A stretch of DNA of 13,026 nt from Cylindrodendrum hubeiense. Its lineage: Eukaryota; Ascomycota; Sordariomycetes; Hypocreales; Nectriaceae. Below are positions 1-10,652 of this stretch, one piece after another. A program made the translations under genes and the position numbers. The DNA lies in the NCBI GenBank assembly GCA_014621425.1, contig JAANBB010000727.1, forward strand, positions 1-13,026. Reading direction: 5' to 3'. Numbering within the stretch: the stretch's first letter is position 1; every line of letters starts with the position of its first letter. The notes beneath the pieces are model-generated. The model searched no databases. It was not told the origin of the DNA and saw nothing but the letters and a program-made list of their open reading frames with translations.

Positions 1-606
1 ATCGACCTCGACAAGGACCCCTACTTCTTCAAGAACCACGTCGGCTCCTTCGAGTGCCGCCTCTGCTTGACCGTCCACCAGAACGACGGCTCCTACCTCG
101 CCCACACCCAGGGCAAGAAGCATCAGACCAACCTCGCCCGCCGCGCCGCCCGCGAGCAAAAGGAGGGCAAGCAGGCCGTTGACCCGGCCACCGGCCTTCC
201 TATCGGTGTCTCTGGCGCTGGATTCACCGCCCGTCGCAACGTCGTCAAGATCGGCCGCCCCGGCTACAAGATCACAAAGATCCGCGACCCTGTCACCCGC
301 CAGCAGGGCCTGCTCTTCCAGCTACAATACCCGGACGCCACCCTGGAGACGGCCCCTAAGTGGCAGGTCATGAACGCTTTCACCCAGCACATCGAGGAGC
401 CCGACAAGAACTTCCAGTACCTGCTCGTAGCCGCCGAGCCCTACGAGACGGTCGGTTTCAAGATCCCCGCCCGCGAGCTCGACAAGCGTGAAGACCGCCA
501 GTTCTGCTTCTGGGATCCGGACGCCAAGGAGTACTGGATTCAAGTCATGTTCATGACGGAGCGTGCGGAGCGATTCAACGCCGCGCCCGGTTTGACGGCG
601 CGTTAA
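1..606 (+). CDS. Splicing factor 3a subunit 2 (Prp11/SAP62), 5'-truncated by the window edge
   Basis: This is a subunit of the SF3a complex of the U2 snRNP, which stabilises U2 on the intron branch site during prespliceosome assembly in the nucleus. The reading frame is open from base 1 to the TAA at 604-606, giving 201 visible residues. It begins inside the block before the zinc finger (IDLDKDPYFFKNHVGSFEC). A matrin/U1-type C2H2 zinc finger is seen with ligands C19, C22, H35 and H41 (C-x2-C-x12-H-x5-H) around SYLAHTQGKKHQTNLARRAA. It is followed by the conserved VKIGRPGYKITKIRD block, then QYLLVAAEPYETVGFKIPARELDK, split here as QYLLVAAEPYETVGFKIP and ARELDK, which matches human SF3A2 and yeast Prp11 closely. 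The protein ends soon after the core and lacks the long proline-rich tail of animal SF3A2, as is usual in fungi. Probably 30-45 N-terminal residues lie outside the window, perhaps in another exon. It is convergent with the kinase gene downstream. Confidence 0.94.
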   Translation: MDLDKDPYFFKNHVGSFECRLCLTVHQNDGSYLAHTQGKKHQTNLARRAAREQKEGKQAVDPATGLPIGVSGAGFTARRNVVKIGRPGYKITKIRDPVTRQQGLLFQLQYPDATLETAPKWQVMNAFTQHIEEPDKNFQYLLVAAEPYETVGFKIPARELDKREDRQFCFWDPDAKEYWIQVMFMTERAERFNAAPGLTAR

Positions 607-1421
607 CAGAAGGGACTGGCAGAGTTGGTGGTTTAAGAGACGCCACAGCCAATCGCTGAAGACGAAACCGGGTATGGCGTTTCCAAAAGGACACCGCGTT
701 TACAGCTATCGAACGCGCTATTATGCCGTATAGAGGAGCATCACAGCGCGGTGAGCTCACTGCAGTTCAGGGGCATGGCGCAAAGGACACTACTGCGACG
801 AGCAGGCCAGGATTCTGCTCGAAGAGTAAGAGACCAACCTCGTGTCATCAAGGGCTCTTCACTGACCAAGGATTTTAAGTTGCGTTAGGACTAGTCCTGT
901 GATAATGACGAGAATGTATATAGAATATGATATGTATGACTAGGCCATTTTTATTGGTTAGGAGTTAGGTGGTCCTTGGGCTTCGCATCACACACAAAGA
1001 TCTTCCATGTACCAGCTACTTGTTTCAATTAGGCTTTAATGGCCATGAGCAGGTCTACGCCTCATCTTCCGAGACATGCCCAGGATAATAAAATGGCAAG
1101 AGATAGCACACGCTTCACCCAAGTCTAAGTGCCAACCTTTCAACTCAACCCTCCCGCCTGTTGGATTACGTACAAATATTGCAAAAGATGAGTCCAGGCC
1201 CATGACGAGAGAGACGGAGGGCAGATCCCGAAAGGTGGAAGAGGCTGGCTGGTCCTAAATCCACACTACGCCGTCTGACAACCGCTGAAAGAGCGACATT
1301 TCTGCGCTCGCTGTATTGCTGCCGCCTACTGCCTCCCTGTCCCATCGGAGGAAGCCTATGCGCAAAGCAAGATTCTCACAATCATGTAAGTAGGTTGAGT
1401 GCGTAGCCCTCCAGGCTACAA
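607..1421. other. Convergent intergenic region between SF3a2 and the NDR kinase
   Basis: These 815 bases separate two stop codons that face each other, so they should hold both 3' untranslated regions. AT-rich, TATATA/TATGTA-like sequence around 914-940 (gtatatagaatatgatatgtatg) resembles fungal polyadenylation efficiency elements for the + strand gene. A short open frame at 1076-1258 has no recognisable protein features. I see no RNA gene or repeat here. Confidence 0.6.
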
Positions 1422-3515
<2,094 letters not shown>

Positions 3516-3830
3516 CGTGGGATCGACTCGTCTCGACTGGACTCGAGCGGGCGGATGGGCGAGGGGGGAGAGAGATGGGAGGCGAGTTTCAGGAGATGTC
3601 CAGGGGCGGGCACTGGGCAGCGGAACGGGGCGCCGATGCGATGGGGGGGTTAAGTTGGGACGGCGGAGAGCCTGTGGAGGCTAGAATCCCTCCGAGGAAG
3701 CAAGTGGGCGGGATCGCAGAGCAAGCGCTAGCGAAGGCCCAGGTGCTAAAGGCAGGCGAGCGGGATGGGATATATTGGAGCGGACGAGGTCTGGGGGGGG
3801 ACGAGGTGAGTGTTGACGGATACAAGTCGG
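3516..3830 (-). promoter_or_regulatory. Probable leader and core promoter of the NDR kinase gene
   Basis: On the - strand, the stretch directly upstream of the kinase ATG is strongly pyrimidine-rich (for example 3545-3585), as is typical of fungal leaders and start-site regions. A TATA-like element (ATATATCC read on the - strand, + strand 3767-3775) lies about 250 bases upstream of the ATG. The start site is not directly visible; this is inferred from composition. A CTTAAC followed by CAG near 3625-3655 could be the 3' end of a leader intron, but I see no matching strong donor. Confidence 0.35.
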
Positions 3831-4259
3831 CGGGCGTCTCGAAACGCGCGAGGACGTTGGCACTGGATGGACCTCACCTCACCAGCCGAGTTTTGGGGTC
3901 TAGGTTCGAGGGGTCGAAAGGGCGGCGGCGGGCGGCCTGGTCCGTCTTGGATCCAATGGTTTTTTTTAGCGGTTTGGCGGTTAGGCGCTGCACTGGAGTG
4001 CTGAAGCACCTACCGAGTGGCGATGGGCGCTGTACTGGCGGCTGGAGTGGCAACCCACAGGCGACCTCAGCGCACGCACCGCAGGGCCTCTCAAACCCGG
4101 CGCCCCCTGGGACCCGGATTTGGAAGTCCAGCGTTGGTCTGGGTTCGGTGGCTTCACGTTAGGCTACTTTACAGAGGACATGTCTTGATCCGAAATTGGA
4201 GAATCGCAGCTCGGTTGCAGAGCGGTGCTGATGGGTTTGATTTGCCATTGAGAATGCCC

Positions 4260-4293
4260 AGGCAAGTCGGCCAAGGCAAGTCGGCCAAGGCAA
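4260..4293. repeat. 14-bp tandem repeat, about 2.4 copies
   Basis: The unit AGGCAAGTCGGCCA occurs twice head to tail (4260-4273 and 4274-4287), followed by a partial third copy starting AGGCAAGC. It lies in the intergenic region and has no clear function. Confidence 0.85.
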
Positions 4294-4490
4294 GCAAGTC
4301 CAGGACTCAAACCAACTTCTCATCCGTGCCCTTTGCGAGGGTTGCGTCTTGACTGACATCCCACCGCCACTACTGCAAATTGCTCGATTCAGCAGGGACG
4401 CGCAACCCAAATCTCAAGCCAAGAATAAGACGTGGACAAAGCAACGATGCCGACCATTTGTCGTCGTCCTCCACCACCTGCCTGCCGCCC

Positions 4491-4549
4491 CGTCTTCTCT
4501 TCTCTTCTCCTCTGTCCGCTCTCCCCCCCTCTCTCCCCTCTCTCCCTCG
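4491..4549 (+). promoter_or_regulatory. Pyrimidine-rich tract on the + strand, possible transcription start region
   Basis: About 59 bases are almost entirely C and T on the + strand. In filamentous fungi such CT tracts often sit just upstream of transcription starts. It lies 1.5 kb upstream of TIM54, so it could start a very long TIM54 leader or an unannotated non-coding transcript, or be only a simple-sequence tract. No ORF following it looks like a real protein. Confidence 0.3.
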
Positions 4550-6022
4550 ACCAAATCTGGCACCAACTACCGCCGTAATAAGTACCGTACAACACTCCCC
4601 AGCTAGAACGCCGCCTGCGGTGATGATCCAAAGAGGGATGGAGGGGACCGCTCCGTGGCTCAGGCGTCTGTGTGCTCTAGGGCGGCCTTTGGGCTCCAGC
4701 AGCTCCTTTTCATCAGGCGTCGAATCCACCACCCCCCCGTAACATCACCGCCTACCTCTAACCTAACTGACTGCAACGCAACAGCGCTGGCTCTCCAGGG
4801 ATAGATAGGACACAGCCTACAGGGACTTCCCAGCGACACTCGGCGTGTCAGGGGCTTCCTTGTCCAAACCCCCGCCCCGTCACTTCCCCGGAGGAGCCAG
4901 AGCCTCAGGTCAACCTGCGGCCTGCGGCGCCGCCCACTTCAGCTTTATTAGGTCCATTATACCCGTTCACGTCACAGCTGGCGCCAAAAAAGCACACATC
5001 CCCCCCCGGACACACAATTTAAGCCCATGGAGAGGCCACACTAATGAGTAGTATATTACATTGCAGTCCCCGTCCCGTCTCCATTCGAAATCAACCTGAA
5101 TCACGTTGGGCGGTGGCAGTGACGGCGGCAGCGACGCCAACGTCCAGTACTCCGTACACTCCAACACAGATGGGGGACGGTATGCACGCGCGTCCATGTC
5201 CAGTCGAGTTGAAACTCTCAACCGAGTCAAGCTCAGTCATGTCATGCCGCCACGCTCTCGTGGCTCCCGTTGTTGCATCCGCAGCCCGTGCTTCCCACAT
5301 GGCGAGCCATGGAGCTACGAAGTACCCCTTTCACATGGCGCGGTCGTCTCGTACCTCCCTGTGCCCGCCCAAGCGTTTGCTTGGCTCTGTTTTCGTCTAG
5401 ATCGGGCAAACAACCCCGGGAGGCCAGTCTGAGGCAATGATGCCATCACCATCCAAAGAAGTGTGACATCGCAGCGTGTTATAACACCCAACTCGACCGC
5501 CGAGGACAAAGCTCAAAGTTTGGCCCATCATCTCTTACAAGACAGTACCACATGCAACCTGCAACATGCCGCGTGCCATGCATCCAATATGCGGCACGGA
5601 AATCTTCTTGCCAGCCAACTACCAGGGTCTATCGTATTCCAGAAGCCTTGTAGAAGCCGAGTATACGTAGTCATGTATCGATATTCGACAAAGCTTTTTC
5701 CAACACTTTCCAACTCTCTATTCAACTGGAGCTTTCACGGATCAGGACCTCGTGCTACATCTCGCCAGATTTACAGGAAATGGCACCAGTAGACCCTTGT
5801 TGGCAACCGACATGGATGCAGCTGGTCTCTCTCCAGCTCACTGAGAGGGAGCTTGACGACGGAGCCCAGGTATTTCCATCCCGGAGCTTATCGGCCGGGC
5901 TCTTATCGCGGCCATTTTTTTTACTGTGGAACGAAGCGCAACGACCACAACTCGGCCAGCAGTATAACGAGGCCTGTCATTCATCCGGTGACGGGTTCCA
6001 ATCCGTCCGAACATTGAGAGTC

Positions 6023-6030
6023 TATTATAA
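6023..6030 (+). promoter_or_regulatory. TATA-like element near the TIM54 start
   Basis: TATTATAA is followed by a short CT-rich stretch and the TIM54 ATG 44 bases downstream. The spacing is short for a TATA box that would leave a usable leader, so this is a weak call. Confidence 0.25.
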
Positions 6031-6073
6031 CCCTTGAGGCTCACCTCGTCCTTCCCACCGGACCTTCTCTAAC

Positions 6074-7489
6074 ATGGCCGAGCCCAACCCCCCCGCGCAG
6101 CCCGCCGGCACCGGCGCAACATACAAGGCCCCGACTCCTCCCCCGAAACAAAACCCCGTCTTCAAGATGATGGGTCTGCCGAACCTCCCCCGGAAGCTGC
6201 CCTCCCGCAACTGGATGATCTTCTGGACAATCACCGGCAGTATCACCGCTGCCGTCGTCTACGATAAGCGCGAGAGGAAACGGGCCACAGCCAAGTGGCG
6301 GCAAATCGTCGCTCCCCTCGCCTCCGAGCCCATTGGTGCCGCCAACCAACTCCCTCGCAAGCTGACCATCTACCTCGCGGCGCCCCCGGGCGATGGCCTT
6401 CGCGTCACTCAGGATCACTTCCTCGAGTATGCCAAGCCCGTACTAGCCGCGTCCGGCCTCGATTGGGAGTTTGTTCAGGGACGGGAGCAGGGCGATGTAA
6501 GGGCCGCAGTCGCCGAGAAGATTCGTCGTTCGAGGAGACAGCATGAGCGGCCAGACGAAGAGGCGTTAAAGACCGACGACAACTCACTGGAAGATCTAAG
6601 GAAGAAAATGGGCGTGCCGGAATATGAGGGTGTCAATGGCGATGTCGTCTTTGGCCTGCACGCATGGAAGGAATATGTGCGAGGACTACATGAGGGATGG
6701 CTTGGACCCCTTGATGCTCCCTCACTCCCAGAACCTGAGGCGAAGCCAGCTCCCGTGGATTCTGCCCCCGTGGATATCCCGCCTATGGATCTCGCCCCTC
6801 TAGATGCTGCTCCCGCAGCTGAACAGCCCGAGAGTGACAAGCCTGAGGAGAAGAAGGAGGAAGAAAAGAAGGAGGAAGAAAAGAAACCCGAGCGACCCCC
6901 TCAACCGCTGCCGTACAATTCCCCCGATGATTACTCCCTAGCCAACCTCCCCGCCCAAATCCCCGCCGAGTTCAACCCCTCCAACCCCATCGTCTTCCCC
7001 CCACCGCCTCGGCTTCCGCCACACCTTTGTCCGTCTTGGCCGCTTCTTCACCCGCCGCAAGCTCGCCGACGAGATCGGTCCGCGAGGTCGCCGCCGTGTG
7101 CTTCGCCCGCCTCCTCCCGCGAGTGGCGCGAGGCTGATGGCATGTACGAGCAGCAGCTCGTCCTCGCCCAGGAGGAGCACGACTGGCCCAAATCAGTATG
7201 GAAGGATGAGCCGCTTGTTGAGGCCGCTGACGAGGCCACTCCGGCTCCCCCACCCAAGGAGAAAATATGGACCTCGCCTCTCGTCGTCGACTACCGGCTC
7301 ATGGAGCGCATGCGCCGCTTCGAGATCACCCCCGAGCACGAGGCCCGCGCCGCCGCCATTGTCGTCCCCGAAGAGGAAATCGAGGGCTGGATCAAGGGCA
7401 GCCTGCGCAGTGTGTGGCGCTGGGGTGTCAACTCATGGAACACCAAGCCCATGCGCCCCAACGTGGGTGACATCAACAGTGACGAGTAA
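6074..7489 (+). CDS. tim54: Mitochondrial inner membrane translocase subunit TIM54, with an out-of-frame internal patch
   Basis: TIM54 belongs to the TIM22 complex, which inserts carrier proteins into the mitochondrial inner membrane; in yeast it also aids assembly of the Yme1 protease. The start is well placed (AAC before ATGG) and the single exon encodes 471 residues as read. A proline-rich N-terminus leads to NPVFKMMGLPNLPRKLPSRN, then one membrane span (about 47-63, WMIFWTITGSITAAVVYD), then KRERKRATAKW. The intermembrane-space domain contains LPRKLTIYLAAPPGDGLRVT, YAKPVLAASGLDWEFVQGRE, and GDVVFGLHAWKEYVRGLHEG. A charged Glu/Lys-rich linker follows (6841-6890). The C-terminus has SREWREADGMYEQQLVLAQE, EKIWTSPLVVDYRLMERMRR and VPEEEIEGWIKGSLRSVWRW. 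Between 7003 and 7117 the open frame reads as Pro/Arg/Ser-rich nonsense, while the other two frames carry plausible family sequence (see findings). The first and last parts are secure, and the exact protein in that patch is uncertain. It is convergent with the NIP30-type gene. Confidence 0.9.
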   Translation: MAEPNPPAQPAGTGATYKAPTPPPKQNPVFKMMGLPNLPRKLPSRNWMIFWTITGSITAAVVYDKRERKRATAKWRQIVAPLASEPIGAANQLPRKLTIYLAAPPGDGLRVTQDHFLEYAKPVLAASGLDWEFVQGREQGDVRAAVAEKIRRSRRQHERPDEEALKTDDNSLEDLRKKMGVPEYEGVNGDVVFGLHAWKEYVRGLHEGWLGPLDAPSLPEPEAKPAPVDSAPVDIPPMDLAPLDAAPAAEQPESDKPEEKKEEEKKEEEKKPERPPQPLPYNSPDDYSLANLPAQIPAEFNPSNPIVFPPPPRLPPHLCPSWPLLHPPQARRRDRSARSPPCASPASSREWREADGMYEQQLVLAQEEHDWPKSVWKDEPLVEAADEATPAPPPKEKIWTSPLVVDYRLMERMRRFEITPEHEARAAAIVVPEEEIEGWIKGSLRSVWRWGVNSWNTKPMRPNVGDINSDE

Positions 7490-7784
7490 AGATGATTCGA
7501 CTGTTGTGAAGAGACAAGAAATCCCAAAAAATGTGTCTGTATGTATATTAAACCCCAGTTAGAAATGACTGGTATGTGATGAGGATACTATTGTATATCA
7601 ATGTTATACCAGGAGGCAAGGGAGCGATATGTGGTGCGGTGCATCTACGGATAGAACGAGGGTCGACATTTTGCTACTGTACTCTGTAATCCAAGGCATT
7701 TACTCCCCTTCACGAACTATCCACATGTCCCACAGATACTTTACTTGAGGCGAAGGGTGATGTCTGGTATTTTGGCCTCTATTG
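7490..7784. other. Convergent 3' regions of TIM54 and the NIP30-type gene
   Basis: These 295 bases separate the two stop codons. TGTATGTATATTAAA (7538-7552) and TGTATATCAATG (7591-7602) are AT-rich and resemble fungal 3'-end processing elements for TIM54. The two 3' untranslated regions are close enough that the transcripts may overlap. Confidence 0.4.
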
Positions 7785-8578
7785 CTAGTCGTCGTCTGAA
7801 TCGCTTCCATATGCCACCAACCCGAAAGCCTTCTTCTCTGGCGGCTTCGCGGTCTCTTCTGGCTTCTTCGTCGCACTCGCGACAGGCTTCGTCAGCTGTT
7901 CCTTGACGACCTTCTTCTCCGCATCCGCCTCTCCATTGCTCACCCTCCTCCTTACGCCCTTGACCTCGCGGTCCTTGATGCGCTTCCTCTTCTTGCCCAC
8001 GCCCCACGACTCACCCTCGCCTTCGACGCCTACATCTGCGTCCACGACTGCCGGTGCCTCGCTTCCTCCCTTCTGCCGCTCTCGGAACGCCTTGAGGCCT
8101 TCTTCCGTCTCGCGCCGCACGCGATCCTCCTCTGCGCGCTTGGCTGCGCGGACGTCATCGAGAAAATCAATTTCATCATCGTCCAGCGCGCGGAACTGAT
8201 TGCGCAGCTTCGACTGCTCTTCAAATGCGGCCTGCTTGGCAGCTATACACCGGGATTGCCCCTATCAGCTTACACCACTCTTCTAAGAATGGGAGTCTTG
8301 ACGCTTATGAGGGCATGACGAGACGAGGAAATCGAACCTTTATTAGCCTCCAGGATATCAAATAGACTCCTCTCGCCCTCCCCTGATGCCGCCTTGACAC
8401 GCTGCTCCTCGCGCTGCCGCCGCTCGGCCTCGAGTTCCTGCTGCACAGCCTCCCACTCCTTAGATTTGGCGCCGGCGTGGAGGGGCTTTGCGTCAGCGGT
8501 ACTATTGGCAACTGGTGCGTCCTTGGAGACCTCGCCGCTGGAGCTGATGGTGCCTCCCGAGACGAAGCGGCTCGACAT
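7785..8578 (-). CDS. NIP30/FAM192A (PIP30)-type nuclear protein, two exons
   Basis: The protein belongs to the family with the NEFA-interacting nuclear protein NIP30 N-terminal domain; the human member (FAM192A/PIP30) binds the PA28-gamma proteasome activator. Exons are 8578-8338 and 8242-7785, joined by a 95-nt intron (donor GTTCGA, acceptor TATAG), and encode 232 residues. The ATG has a strong context (ACC before ATG). Visible features are RFVSGG at the N-terminus, a charged helix EWEAVQQELEAERRQREEQR (41-60), and the hallmark SLFDILEANKAAKQAAFEEQ (71-90) spanning the splice junction. These continue into SKLRNQFRALDDDEIDFLDD, VRAAKRAEEDRVRRETEEGL and KAFRERQK. A basic, nuclear-localisation-like KKRKRIKDREVKGVRRR follows. 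The tail ends in GLVAYGSDSDDD, an acidic serine motif suited to casein kinase 2. Its role in fungi is not known to me. The splice join is well supported because the family motif is continuous only after splicing. Confidence 0.9.
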
Positions 8579-10652
8579 GGTGGTTGCGCAGAGTGCCCTC
8601 AGATGACGAGTGCCAAATGTTGGTTACCAAGTCGCAACAATGCGGTGTGGGCTTTTGCAAGAGCTAAGGAGGCACAATGGCCCAATTCGCCGGGGTCAGT
8701 TCCAGTCGTGAATGGGTGCTCCGAATGAAATTAGTTGCACGTTATATTTGTCAACTGGGGGACTCCTGACGACGATGTGATGTCTGGTGATGAAGGCCCA
8801 GGTGTTTTCCGAAAATCAGCCGTGCAGGAATCTGCAACGCTGAGATTTCATCCACTCAACCCAACACACAGCCATAACGAGCCTACGACGATCAAGTCTA
8901 GATTCAAGAGTTGAGCCGACATTCACATGGACCAGAGATTCGAATTCGAGTGAGAGTTATTTCATTTTTCATTTGCTGATCTAGGAGGACCCGAAGCGGG
9001 AGGTCGTGCTCTGATTGTAGCACGCCAACGAATGAACAATCCTCGCTCCGGGCTTCATACCTAAGAAACTCCAAGCCATCCAGATTCAAATCAAGCGAGA
9101 CCAGGTCGTCCCGAAGTCTCCAAGACGAAAAAGAAAGAAAGGAAACCCCCGAATTTGCATCCCAACCACCTTTTGCTTTCCACAGGGATATGCGGAAGAG
9201 CCCATACCCGAAACCCAGCAATGGAGAGCACGCCTTTCGAGTCGGCAAACAAGACTCAAAGCATCTTCGCCAAGCGTTCCCTTTGCCCTCGTCCCGGGTC
9301 AAGTCACCCGCCAGTCCCATAACATATCATTCCATATCATGAAGAGTAAACCGATGCGGTAGCTTGAAGACACCCCACACCAAAATGATTCCCCATTAAG
9401 CCGGTGCGAAAGAAGCAAACTTCCTGATAGAGACCCCTCCTCTACTGATGCCAAAACCATGAAAAGACAACGTCTAAGATCGTAAAAAAAACAGCCACCG
9501 GAAAGGCACTGGTGTGCTCAGCTGCGCGTCGGCTTTTCCATGAAACGCGAGGGCATCAATCCAGCTCCGGGGCAGAAAAACAGAAGAACACATCATACCA
9601 AAGAAACCCCATCCCATATTCCCCGTTTTACCCGCTGAACGCAATGCATGAACCCCATCATGTAGACCCATTTTCGTGGACAGAAACCGTCATCTGCCAC
9701 ACCCAACAATAAAACATAACCATGTGCAAAATATATACTGTCCTCAAACTTTGTTTCAAGTTTGCCAGGTGAGGTGCCTCGTTAGGATCCCTGAGTAGCG
9801 GGAGTTCCGTTAACTGAGGCGAGAGTTTCGTCGTATAAACACTCTCAATGCGAACCTCCAAGGACAAAGAACGAAAATTGACTAGCGCAAACGCAACTGA
9901 TCGGTGTCGCATCTCGAAGTCGTTGCGCACAAAAGAAAGATGAAGCGAGCGCGCGGCACGCTGACCACCATGAGTGGTCCAACTTTTCATCTGATCACTG
10001 CTATACCCTTTTCTAGGGTGCCAGAACCAGACAGATCCTATGGCAGTGCGATAGTGCATCATCCATGTGATCGGACATGAACGGACGGCAATCGGCTCCT
10101 CGCCCTGTGTTCAAGTCATTCTCTCAGACTGAGTGACAATGCTGAGATGTGTCGATGTTCATGATCGCTTCATACGATATGAAGGAAGACGCCAGATGTC
10201 GGATGAAAAGACGTAAAAACCGCGCGTCTATCGAAACCGAACCGTATAATGTGGAGCCCAAAAACCAAAACGCCGGGTGTGACCATTATAGAACGTATAC
10301 CAATAAAGAAAAAAGAAAAATGTCGCAGTATCGAGGCAGCTTTTGAATGCAGTGGGAATGAGAGATGCCTTTCGTTTGTCGAGACACTCTGTGTGGACCC
10401 ACAACGCCTCTGCTGTGCGACGCGATGAAAGAAAAAACCCTGAGAATGATCCGCCGAAAGGTCATCGTGTGAACAATTTTGTCGTGCCTGGGGTATCTGA
10501 AGATGCGAATGTATCGTTCTCGGGATGCGCGTAAAGAAAAATCGTGGCCGTAAAACTGAAATCCCATAACTTTTTTTCAAGACCAACGCCCTTGTTTGTT
10601 TGAAGAGCAATTAAGCCTCCTTCCACATGGGAGGAAAATGGAGATTTCGATA
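8579..10652. other. Gene-poor interval of about 2.1 kb
   Basis: This interval lies between the NIP30-type start and the stop of the cyclin gene, both on the - strand. It should contain the NIP30 promoter on the left and the cyclin 3' untranslated region on the right. It is less GC-rich than the coding parts. The longest open frames (- strand 8904-9320, 9658-10062 and 10170-10610) show no domains or family motifs and look like chance. I see no tRNA signature. A TATATATTTTG stretch and a TTTTATT on the - strand near 9710-9740 could be 3'-end elements, which would imply a long cyclin 3' UTR. Confidence 0.5.
9745..9764. repeat. Short perfect inverted repeat
   Basis: CAAACTT (9745-9751) and AAGTTTG (9758-9764) form a 7-bp stem around a 6-nt loop. 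It lies beside an AT-rich patch in the non-coding interval. A stem this short could be chance; it might be a small RNA hairpin in the cyclin 3' UTR. Confidence 0.5.

Larger units (their letters stand above)
3831..6020. other. Long divergent intergenic region between the NDR kinase and TIM54
   Basis: This stretch has no convincing gene. Open frames here are short, low in complexity and not protein-like. It holds a 14-bp tandem repeat (4260-4293), a + strand pyrimidine tract (4491-4549), a CRE-like TCACGTCA (4967-4974) and a TGGCGCCAAAAAA element (4979-4991) that resembles an E2F-type site. There are also several C homopolymers (for example around 5001-5008). The transcription-factor matches are short and could be chance. 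The region presumably carries upstream control sequence for both flanking genes. Confidence 0.5.

Noticed and set aside
3900..3916. A GGTTCGA word resembling a tRNA B box, with similar words at 8937 and 12283
   Set aside because: None matches the full B-box consensus, and none has a suitable A box or a foldable cloverleaf around it.
3575..4162. A 195-codon open frame on the + strand upstream of the kinase
   Set aside because: It is antisense to the probable kinase leader, is Gly/Arg-rich and has no recognisable motif.
7003..7117. An intron in TIM54 as the explanation for the scrambled patch
   Set aside because: The neighbouring frames carry plausible TIM54 sequence through the patch, and no donor, branch and acceptor set would restore the protein, so single-base shifts explain it better.
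8904..9320. A 138-codon open frame on the - strand in the gene-poor interval
   Set aside because: It shows no domain, signal peptide or family resemblance, and there is no supporting leader or splice context.
10170..10610. A 146-codon open frame on the - strand just downstream of the cyclin stop
   Set aside because: Its composition is not protein-like and its position fits the cyclin 3' UTR.
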